Below, piece by piece: positions 6,189 through 11,513 of a stretch of 11,513 nucleotides of DNA. The notes below the pieces were generated by a model. The model made no database searches. It saw nothing but the letters and a program-made list of their open reading frames with translations, and was not told the origin of the DNA. Numbering within the stretch: the stretch's first letter is position 1; every line of letters begins with the position of its first letter. The position numbers and the translations under genes were made by a program. This DNA comes from CAZPRY01 sp964589175 (GTDB taxonomy: Bacteria > Fidelibacterota > UBA2242): the NCBI GenBank assembly GCA_964589175.1, contig CAZPRY010000084.1:1-11513 (forward strand), given 5' to 3'.

Positions 6189-6995
6189 TTAAAAATTTAC
6201 ATCAGTTAATTCTATTACAATTTTCATATCCGCCTGGCCAATTCCTTCCGGATGTTCAGGGCTTGTTATGAGCATATTGTCATAATTAACGACGACTTTC
6301 ATTAATCCGATCACACCGACATATTCCAGATATACCGGATTATTAGACAAATACTGAATTTCATAACAATCATAGACTCCGGCGTCAGTTTCAATCGTTT
6401 CCTTACCGATGACTTTCTTTCTGATCACCGGCACAATGGAATAATTCCATTGTGCGCCAATTTTCCAGGGATAGAGGTAGAGCATATCCGGGTTTTCGAA
6501 GAAATAGACACTGTCGGTAAGCGCGTACGCAAAAGCGACTGCTTCTCCCGGAAGACTGTTGAACTCATAAAAACGATTAAGACCTATCCGCTGGTGGAGA
6601 ATACTCTTGATGATAGCTGTTTTTGCGAGATTTGGATCGTCTTCAATATACCTGACCGCGTACCTGAAAAAGCCATTTGTCTCATTCGCAAAATAAGCAT
6701 ATGATTCGGGTAAATCTTCGCTTTCTTCCTTTATCTCATAGAGCTGAATCGAATTGATCATCGTATCCCTTGTGACGATATCGGTGTATTCGAATGAATA
6801 ATCGGTCAAACGGGATTTGATCGAGTCCGGCTGAATATCCGAATAGTCAACGGACACCGCATAGGTCCATTGATTGCCGATATTCAAGGGGTAAATGAAA
6901 CTGCTATTAATTGGAATTCCCTGTTCGGGCGGTTCTTCACAGGATTGAATTACTGACAGAAAAAACAGAATTAAAACCATTATGATCTTCTTCAT
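6189..6995 (-). CDS. Lipoprotein with duplicated YPxxIGxQWxY motif, function unknown
   Basis: The 268-residue product begins MKKIIMVLILFFLSVIQSC, a signal peptidase II leader with the lipid-attachment cysteine at 19, so it is a membrane-anchored envelope protein. It contains two copies of one motif, YPLNIGNQWTY (35-45) and YPWKIGAQWNY (175-185), suggesting two related beta-rich halves. The C-terminal ETDAGVYDCYEI (202-213) followed by YVGVIGLMKVVV (225-236) follows the pattern of small lipoproteins common in FCB-group genomes (PxxxGNxWxY ... AGxFxCxxV ... GxVGLVK). The biochemical role of these is not known to me. GGAG lies 8 nt before the ATG. The start is 42 nt downstream of the attC-like 59-bp site at 7037-7095, the spacing expected of the first gene in an integron cassette. 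Confidence 0.88.
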   Translation of the reverse strand: MKKIIMVLILFFLSVIQSCEEPPEQGIPINSSFIYPLNIGNQWTYAVSVDYSDIQPDSIKSRLTDYSFEYTDIVTRDTMINSIQLYEIKEESEDLPESYAYFANETNGFFRYAVRYIEDDPNLAKTAIIKSILHQRIGLNRFYEFNSLPGEAVAFAYALTDSVYFFENPDMLYLYPWKIGAQWNYSIVPVIRKKVIGKETIETDAGVYDCYEIQYLSNNPVYLEYVGVIGLMKVVVNYDNMLITSPEHPEGIGQADMKIVIELTDVNF

Positions 6996-7036
6996 TTCTT
7001 TTCTCCAAAATTCATTGTATAAAAACTTTATTTATG

Positions 7037-7095
7037 GCCTAACATAGGCTTAACCTGCGAGGCGTTAATCTGTCACGTTGAAGCAGTCGTTAGAT
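7037..7095 (-). other. attC-like integron recombination site (59-base element)
   Basis: On the minus strand the parts in order are R'' ATCTAAC (7095-7089), spacer GACT, L'' GCTTCAAC (7084-7077), a 22-nt central part, L' GTTAAGC (7054-7048), spacer CTAT and R' GTTAGGC (7043-7037). R'' fits RYYYAAC and R' fits GTTRRRY. L'' and L' pair over all 7 positions once a single extra C in L'' is looped out, as with the extrahelical bases of real attC sites, and this base also sets the orientation. The outer boxes pair at 5 of 7. Total length is 59 bp with equal spacers. The orientation matches the flanking genes, and the predicted G|TT crossover would fall at 7043/7042, 47 nt before the lipoprotein start codon. 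Confidence 0.65.
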
Positions 7096-7194
7096 AGTTG
7101 AATTTTTTCTTAATATATTCTCCTCAATTATCTTTACACACTCTTTATATATTGGACTTAGTCCCAAATCCCGAATTTATAAATTGCCAAATAT

Positions 7195-7878
7195 TCAATC
7201 CCTGACCAAGCGCACAGAAAGCCCCCAACTTTTAAGTTGGGAGTAGTAGAGGATTTCTGACTTGTTATGATATAGAGATCGAGCGAGAGCCCAGGATTTT
7301 TGGGACTCCGTAGCCGACCAGAAATAGGCATCTGTGCCCAAATAGTCGAAAGTTCCATATTGCCCATGGCGGCAACCGCCGGGCAGGGCGAAAAAGCCGC
7401 TGATATTTGTTGCACCGGTGTTTGGATCAGCCCAATGTGAGTATCCGGTTTCTTTGAGTTTGCCGCCTTCGTCTGTCCCTCGCCAGCCTGCATCAGTCTT
7501 GTTTACTTCTGATTGACTCATACCAAGAGACATCTCCAATTCTACCCAATCTTCATCAGTAGGCACATGCCAGCCTTCAGGAGCGATGTTTGAGCTGTCA
7601 CTTATAGCATACCAGTCATACAAAAAGCCATATGTTACCACATCGCCATAAGCCCAATAGTTGGTTATAGGTTCTCCGTTACGGTAATGCCTTACTTTGA
7701 GATTTTCCGCCATCCACCATTGATTACGAATTTTTACCGTTTTATATGTATTGCCATCAATATCTGTAAGGATATCCCATTCCAAAACACTATCTATTGG
7801 ATTTATAAAATCACAATTAATGTGTAGAACTGTAAGTACTAAAATTGCTCCTATGCTCAATTTGAGTATTGACTTCAT
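7195..7878 (-). CDS. Fibrobacter succinogenes major paralogous domain (FISUMP) lipoprotein
   Basis: The 227-residue product has the order of motifs of the FISUMP domain: NQWWMAENLKV (52-62), a GFLYDWYAI block (84-92), GWHVPTDEDWVELE (102-115), GFFALPGGCR (161-170), FWSATE (186-191) and the closing GLSVRLVRD (219-227). These domains are found in secreted or surface proteins, mainly of Fibrobacterota, Bacteroidota and relatives; their molecular function is not established. The N-terminus is a hydrophobic leader ending at Cys22 (LHINC). The lipobox is atypical (Asn at -1), so lipidation is likely but not certain. AGGAGG 8 nt upstream fixes the start. The gene lies between two attC-like sites (7037-7095 and 7996-8059), so gene plus downstream site may form one cassette. 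No repeat of the domain is present, unlike larger FISUMP proteins. Confidence 0.92.
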   Translation of the reverse strand: MKSILKLSIGAILVLTVLHINCDFINPIDSVLEWDILTDIDGNTYKTVKIRNQWWMAENLKVRHYRNGEPITNYWAYGDVVTYGFLYDWYAISDSSNIAPEGWHVPTDEDWVELEMSLGMSQSEVNKTDAGWRGTDEGGKLKETGYSHWADPNTGATNISGFFALPGGCRHGQYGTFDYLGTDAYFWSATESQKSWALARSLYHNKSEILYYSQLKSWGLSVRLVRD

Positions 7879-7995
7879 TGTATAGTCCTCCTTTAATTCA
7901 TCAGCATTACTTTTTAGACATGTCTGTAATCATCCATTACTATGCTTGCTTTATAGCAATAAGCAGATATTCTGGTCCCTGATTTATTGTTTTTT

Positions 7996-8059
7996 ATACA
8001 ACATAATGTGTTTGCGCTTGAGCCGCGCGGTCTTCCGCGTCGGCTCAAGGCAGTTGTGA
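7996..8059 (-). other. Possible attC-like hairpin overlapping the methyltransferase stop codon
   Basis: The core is a 14-bp stem on the minus strand: CTTGAGCCG, one bulged A (8040), CGCGG, loop AAGA, CCGCG, CGGCTCAAG (8049-8017). It is flanked by TCACAAC (8059-8053) and GTTGTAT (8002-7996), which pair at 5 of 7 positions like R''/R'. The bulged base is on the same arm as in the 7037-7095 site. No T-run follows, which disfavours a simple terminator. The flanking spacers are very unequal (3 and 14 nt) and the outer boxes miss the attC consensus, so it would be a diverged site. Confidence 0.4.
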
Positions 8060-8833
8060 GCTGTCTTCTCTGAATTCTATCACGAGTTCAGGACCTTCAC
8101 CGTAGATCTCTCCTGCGTAGCCACCCCAACGCTGGACGATTTCGAATCCGTGTTCGTTAATCAATTGCTCGAACTCATCAGGATAGTAGCAACGCATGAC
8201 GATCTTGAGGACGACTTCCTCACTAAGTTCGCTGCCGCGATAGGTACGGTAAATCAGCTCCGGGTAAAGTATCATCTTGTCCGGGTCCATGCGGGCATTC
8301 TTTTCATGGCAGGTTACGCGTCCGCCCTCGATCGGCACTTCCCAGCATGGATACTCGTCTTCCGTCCTCCATTGCCGTCGTAATCCTCCGGGATCGCGAT
8401 TGGGCTTGAATAGATTAAGCACGCACGTCCCGGCTGGCGATAAGTGTCTTCGGACGGTTCCGAAGAAGCCATCGATTTCGGAATCCGTTTCGAGGTTTTG
8501 AAAGACACGAAACGGTGCTGTGATCAGGTCGAAAGTCCTGCCCAAATTGATCTCTGTGATGTCCCCGACCTCAACACGTGCTCTCGTGCGAGGGATGGCC
8601 TCCTTCGTTAGCCTATCTTGGCAGTGCCAGACCATAGCAGCGGAAATATCGACGCCATGAATGTAGCCACAATCCCTTGAGAGTGGGACGAGCACGCGGC
8701 CTGTGCCACAGCCAAGTTCCAGAATGGATGCTTCCGGGAATGGAATCCTGTCACGGTAGAACCCGACATCGTCCAAGGTCTCCGGATTCAGGTCATAGTA
8801 TCGGGCAACGTCAGCTCGAATATCGATTCCCAC
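8045..8833 (-). CDS. Class I SAM-dependent methyltransferase
   Basis: The 262-residue product has a Rossmann-type methyltransferase domain. Motif I is ILELGCGTG (37-45), which binds S-adenosylmethionine. The acidic end of strand 2 is VDIS (61-64), GDITE (90-94) is the adenine-side acidic loop, and FDLITAPFRVFQNL (101-114) is the motif IV region. The C-terminal half (YYPDEFEQLINEHGFEIVQR and a GGY...YGEGPELVIEF end) is usual for small-molecule methyltransferases; the substrate is unknown. Translation starts at GTG, with AAGGAAA 7 nt upstream. The stop codon lies inside a strong hairpin that may be an attC-like site, and the gene is distinctly more GC-rich than the AT-rich genes after it. Both fit independent acquisition as a cassette. 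Confidence 0.93.
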   Translation of the reverse strand: MGIDIRADVARYYDLNPETLDDVGFYRDRIPFPEASILELGCGTGRVLVPLSRDCGYIHGVDISAAMVWHCQDRLTKEAIPRTRARVEVGDITEINLGRTFDLITAPFRVFQNLETDSEIDGFFGTVRRHLSPAGTCVLNLFKPNRDPGGLRRQWRTEDEYPCWEVPIEGGRVTCHEKNARMDPDKMILYPELIYRTYRGSELSEEVVLKIVMRCYYPDEFEQLINEHGFEIVQRWGGYAGEIYGEGPELVIEFREDSSQLP

Positions 8834-8980
8834 AGTACTTTCCTTCAGCAGTTAACATCTGCATGAACGACCCGGATAACTGTTTACCAACAGATTTTCT
8901 GTCGTATAATATTTCTGATGGATGCTATGCAAATCATTGTTAATCCAATGTTAAGTATAAGATGTAAGCAAGTCAATCGG

Positions 8981-9005
8981 AATATTATCCAACCCGGATA
9001 ATATT
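8981..9005. repeat. 10-bp perfect inverted repeat
   Basis: AATATTATCC and GGATAATATT surround the 5-nt spacer AACCC; two further bases each side extend the symmetry with a G-T pair. The site lies about 150 bp upstream of the methyltransferase start. It could be an operator or a small hairpin. ATAATATTTCTG also occurs near 8907 and 8999 as a direct repeat. Confidence 0.5.
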
Positions 9006-9214
9006 TCTGTTGTCGGATAGAAATGCTATGGTTCAAATTCATAGTATGTAAGTCTGCCTTTAATGGACATGCCGTGGTTTCGCTTTTGCAGACGTTAATC
9101 AGTTATCTTCAGTTTTCCTCTTTATCGTCTCCGATTGTTGTCCGATTCCACGATGGGTAGAAAAGAGCAATAGCACTGATTTTTACCGCTTCTTATAGAA
9201 GTTGTCTCCGCCAC

Positions 9215-9243
9215 TTGACAAATTCCCTCAAAGCCCTTATACT
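9215..9243 (+). promoter_or_regulatory. Near-consensus sigma70 promoter
   Basis: TTGACA (9215-9220, perfect -35) and TATACT (9238-9243, 5 of 6 to TATAAT) are separated by the optimal 17 nt. Transcription would start near 9250 on the plus strand, reading away from the methyltransferase into a hairpin-rich stretch with no clear gene. This is the best promoter match I see in the window. Confidence 0.6.
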
Positions 9244-9249
9244 ATTATT

Positions 9250-9465
9250 AGCGCTGAACAGATTACATACGGACGCCGGGAACCGGGATTTCCAATCCGT
9301 ATTGATTCTTGAAATGGCGCATCTTAGTTAGGGGCAGTGTTGGCAGCAACCGGCAAGGTGTGGCTCCGGGAGAACTATGCCTTGCCTGGTTTACCGGACG
9401 ATTTCTCACGGGGCAGGATCTTATCGAACCCCAACAACTCTCCGTAAAAGGTTCTGCCCTCTTTC
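9250..9465 (+). ncRNA. Candidate structured non-coding RNA, family not recognised
   Basis: This stretch begins at the predicted start of the 9215-9243 promoter. Its first stem is ATACGGA (9267-9273) with TCCGTAT (9296-9302), enclosing a GGAA/TTCC stem. The second is AACCGGCAAGG (9348-9358) with CCTTGCC, a bulged T, then GGTT (9380-9391), enclosing a CTC/GAG hairpin. The third pairs GGGCA (9411-9415) and GAACC (9426-9430) with GGTTC and TGCCC (9450-9459), followed by the pyrimidine run TCTTTCCTCT. The reading frames inside show no protein signal. I compared it by eye with tmRNA, SRP RNA, RNase P RNA and 6S RNA and found no match. The ends are inferred. Confidence 0.38.
9411..9465 (+). terminator. 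Possible terminator stem of the candidate RNA
   Basis: GGGCA/TGCCC and GAACC/GGTTC form two stacked 5-bp stems with a 10-nt bulge on the left side and a 19-nt loop. The right arm is followed by TCTTTCCTCT. The tract is not a clean U-run, so efficiency is doubtful. Confidence 0.3.
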
Positions 9466-9682
9466 CTCTGCAATGTTTATCAACCTACCATGGCATTGCT
9501 ATTTAAAAATAACCATGCCAATTACTTCATTACCGAGCATCTCAACAAAGTTTAGAACCTTGACAACGTAAATCTGCACAGTAACGATTCTTTGAGATTC
9601 TTCGAAATAAGTTGCTTCTTGACACCAAACCAATAGTAAAAAGCAACAGGCCGGTAAACTAGTTACACTCCTGTTCCGAAAA

Positions 9683-9715
9683 CTTACACCCTCCTTACAC
9701 CCTAATTGCACCCAA
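9683..9715. repeat. Three tandem 11-bp repeats (TTACACCC type)
   Basis: CTTACACCCTC, CTTACACCCTA and ATTGCACCCAA follow one another with an 11-bp period; a related GTTACACTCC lies just upstream at 9662-9671. Spacing near one helical turn suggests same-face protein-binding sites, but it may be a simple tandem duplication. Confidence 0.6.
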
Positions 9716-9829
9716 ATCTGATAAAATCTAGCAAAATTTGAAATATGGAAAGCATAGACATCCGCCGTTATTACTCACATAACTTCTTGATTATCAGGTG
9801 CTTTCGAGGGGAGTTGCGTTGTACCCCGA

Positions 9830-9868
9830 ACAGGACTCCTCCGTGGGAGTTCCGCCGGAAGAACCTGT
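9830..9868. other. Possible three-way-junction fold
   Basis: ACAGG (9830-9834) pairs with CCTGT (9864-9868). Inside are ACTCC/GGAGT (9835-9839 with 9846-9850) and TCC/GGA (9851-9853 with 9857-9859). It lies 57 nt beyond the kinase stop codon and may be part of that mRNA's 3' end. Stems are short, so the fold is only suggestive. Confidence 0.25.
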
Positions 9869-9924
9869 AACCCTCTGCTTAGAACGTAAACGGTGAAATA
9901 TTTAATTAATGTTTGGTTTTATTT

Positions 9925-11513
9925 CTAATAAAGTAACTCACTAATGACCTCCAATAATTTTTCTGTCGTGTACGGTTTTGACAAGAACGAGTTGAGGTTC
10001 AAATCACTGATCTCGGTAAGTTTTGCTTTGTCTGTTAATCCGCTTGTGCCAATAATGGGCAACGATGGTTTCATTTTTTGTAATGTCCGTACTAACGTAG
10101 GACCATCCATATTCGGCATATTCATGTCGGTGATCACAAAGTCGATCTTGTCGCGATTTTGGGCAAAAAGCCCTACAGCTTCAATACCGTCAGCGGCAAG
10201 TAGCACATTGTAACCGTTCGATTCCAATGTAAGCTTAGAAACTTCGCGGATAATGTATTCATCATCAACAAGCAAAATACATTCTCCATGACCCACCAAC
10301 GATTCGATGTGGAAGGCCTGCTGTACTATTATATCTTCTCCAATGATAGCGGGGAAGTAGAGTTTGAAGATTGCTCCTTTGCCGACTTCGCTGTATAAGT
10401 TAATAAAACCTCCATGGCTTTTAACTATGGAATAAACAGTTGCAAGACCAAGTCCGGTGCCTTTCCCGGTTTCCTTTGTTGTAAAGAATGGCTCGAATAT
10501 TTTCACTTGGATTTCCGGTGGAATTCCTGTCCCAGAATCACTGACGGAAACCATAACATAGGGTCCCGGTTTCACGTCCGGATTCATCGTCTTATAATGT
10601 TCATCGAGCGTGAGATTTTCAGCGTTTATGACAATGGTGCCACCATGGGGCATGGCATCGCGCGCGTTGACAACCAAATTCAAAAACACCTGATGAATTT
10701 GACTGGGATCAGCTTTTACGGGCCAAAGATCTTTTGATAAGTTTGCCTGGACGATAATGTCAACAGGAAATGTTTCTTTCGCAAATTTCTCCAGTTCGTC
10801 AATCGAATGCCGCATTTGGACAAGCATTCGCTCCTCTTTAGTACCCCGGGCGAACGTAAGAACCTGCTTCACAAGGGTTGCTCCGCGGTTCGCAGCACTT
10901 TCGAGCATGTTTAACAATTTTTCACTTCCTTCATCGGTATATTTTGTTCGCAGAATATGTAGACCAAGGAGAATTGGAGCAAGGATATTATTCAGGTCAT
11001 GTGCGATACCACCGGCAAGTGTTCCTACGCTTTCCATCCGTTGAGTACGAAGAAATTGCTGCTCGAGTTTCTTTCTCTCGGTGATGTCGCGGATGTTGCA
11101 CTGGATCAACTTTCCATGGTCAACCGAATAGACATAACTGACGAACTCCACATTGATCAGCTGCCCTTTGGCGGTTTGTAACGGTAAATTTTCGTATTGG
11201 ATAAATTCTTTCTGTTTCAATTCCGTGAAATTCAATTTATTAGCGGCGATATCTTTGAAGAACCCAAGCTCCCAAATTTTTTTCCCAAGAAATTGATCAC
11301 GCGAATAACCCAAGATCTCAACTAAGAACGGATTTACATCGACAACCATTCCCGTTTCAGCATCCAGAATCAAAATGCCGTCTCTTGCCGCCTCAAAGAG
11401 TCGACGATACCGGACTTCCGTAGCTCTCAGTGCTTCTTCCGCCCGCTTGCGCTCTTCGTTTTGAAAGACAAGCTCTTTGTTAGCAATGATTAATTCTGCT
11501 GCCCGTTTTTCTT
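9925..11513 (-). CDS. PAS-domain hybrid sensor histidine kinase, 5' end outside the window
   Basis: The frame is open to the right edge, giving 528 visible residues; the in-frame TTG at 11373 lies inside the PAS domain and is not a real start. The order is a charged coiled-coil linker (1-30, EKRAAEL ... NEERKRAEEAL), a PAS domain (about 35-145, FEAARDGILILDAETG to IRDITERKK), HisKA with phospho-acceptor His171 (GGIAHDLNN), and HATPase with N-box Asn282 (NLVVNARDAMP), G1 DSGTGIP (Asp325), F-box FEPFFTTK and G2 GKGTGLGL (349-356). A C-terminal receiver domain has acidic pair Asp416/417 (LLVDDE), phospho-acceptor Asp462 (VITDMNMPNMDG) and Lys512 (LSKPY). It should autophosphorylate on His171 and pass the phosphate to Asp462 or onward. 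No membrane segment is visible in this part; a sensor region may lie further upstream. All key residues are intact. Confidence 0.95.
   Translation of the reverse strand, partial: EKRAAELIIANKELVFQNEERKRAEEALRATEVRYRRLFEAARDGILILDAETGMVVDVNPFLVEILGYSRDQFLGKKIWELGFFKDIAANKLNFTELKQKEFIQYENLPLQTAKGQLINVEFVSYVYSVDHGKLIQCNIRDITERKKLEQQFLRTQRMESVGTLAGGIAHDLNNILAPILLGLHILRTKYTDEGSEKLLNMLESAANRGATLVKQVLTFARGTKEERMLVQMRHSIDELEKFAKETFPVDIIVQANLSKDLWPVKADPSQIHQVFLNLVVNARDAMPHGGTIVINAENLTLDEHYKTMNPDVKPGPYVMVSVSDSGTGIPPEIQVKIFEPFFTTKETGKGTGLGLATVYSIVKSHGGFINLYSEVGKGAIFKLYFPAIIGEDIIVQQAFHIESLVGHGECILLVDDEYIIREVSKLTLESNGYNVLLAADGIEAVGLFAQNRDKIDFVITDMNMPNMDGPTLVRTLQKMKPSLPIIGTSGLTDKAKLTEISDLNLNSFLSKPYTTEKLLEVISELLY

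Larger units (their letters stand above)
8834..9924. other. Gene-poor intergenic region with structured elements
   Basis: No reading frame here has recognisable motifs, a good ribosome binding site and a plausible length. The frames at 9309-9506 (plus) and 9499-9711 (minus) look accidental. The stretch does hold an inverted repeat near 8981, a near-consensus promoter at 9215-9243, nested hairpins at 9267-9459, phased 11-bp repeats at 9683-9715 and a three-way-junction fold at 9830-9868. Confidence 0.6.

Noticed and set aside
9309..9506. Plus-strand frame of 65 codons in the candidate RNA region
   Set aside because: No recognisable motif and no convincing ribosome binding site; the same bases form strong hairpins after a promoter, so an RNA is the better explanation.
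9499..9711. Minus-strand frame of 70 codons
   Set aside because: Its start region lies in the tandem TTACACCC repeats and the product has no family signal; probably chance.
1..11513. CRISPR arrays, tRNA or rRNA genes, insertion-sequence transposases, integrase
   Set aside because: Looked for on both strands; no regularly spaced repeats, cloverleaf sequence, or transposase or integrase motifs were seen.

Overview
The window looks like a chromosomal segment of a Gram-negative bacterium, most likely from the FCB group or a neighbouring candidate phylum (Fibrobacterota, Calditrichota, KSB1 or Bacteroidota-like). The clues are a Fibrobacter-type paralogous-domain (FISUMP) lipoprotein, a second lipoprotein with a repeated YPxxIGxQWxY motif, an outer-membrane barrel protein and a PAS hybrid histidine kinase. 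The phylum is an inference from gene families; no rRNA or marker gene is present.

Layout. 1-1310 (minus strand): an exported MetX-like alpha/beta hydrolase followed 19 nt later by the start of an NFACT-R (DUF814) protein that runs off the left edge. 1349-3187 (plus strand): a threonine-synthase-like PLP enzyme with an N-terminal zinc ribbon but no standard start codon, a hairpin and a large imperfect inverted repeat, then a small nitroreductase. 3223-8833: every gene is on the minus strand. In order of transcription these are a class I methyltransferase (GTG start), a FISUMP lipoprotein, a second lipoprotein, a decayed winged-helix gene, a 457-residue protein of an uncharacterised SEC-C-associated family, and an outer-membrane barrel protein. 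8834-9924: about 1.1 kb with no convincing gene but a near-consensus sigma70 promoter, nested hairpins and phased 11-bp repeats. 9925-11513 (minus strand): a hybrid sensor histidine kinase cut by the right edge.

Main point of interest. The 3223-8833 block reads like an array of integron-type gene cassettes without a visible integrase (CALIN-like). Between the two lipoproteins lies a 59-bp site (7037-7095) with attC architecture: R'' ATCTAAC, L'' GCTTCAAC with one extra base, L' GTTAAGC, R' GTTAGGC and equal 4-nt spacers, oriented like the genes. A strong hairpin with one bulged base overlaps the methyltransferase stop codon, and a weaker attC-like site lies between the last two genes. The genes are unrelated, run in one direction and differ visibly in base composition (the methyltransferase is GC-rich, its neighbours AT-rich), as expected of cassettes. 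All three sites still need a structural search.

The second point of interest is a possible unannotated structured RNA at about 9250-9465 on the plus strand. It has a TTGACA-17 nt-TATACT promoter, two clear hairpins and a terminator-like stem before a pyrimidine-rich tract.
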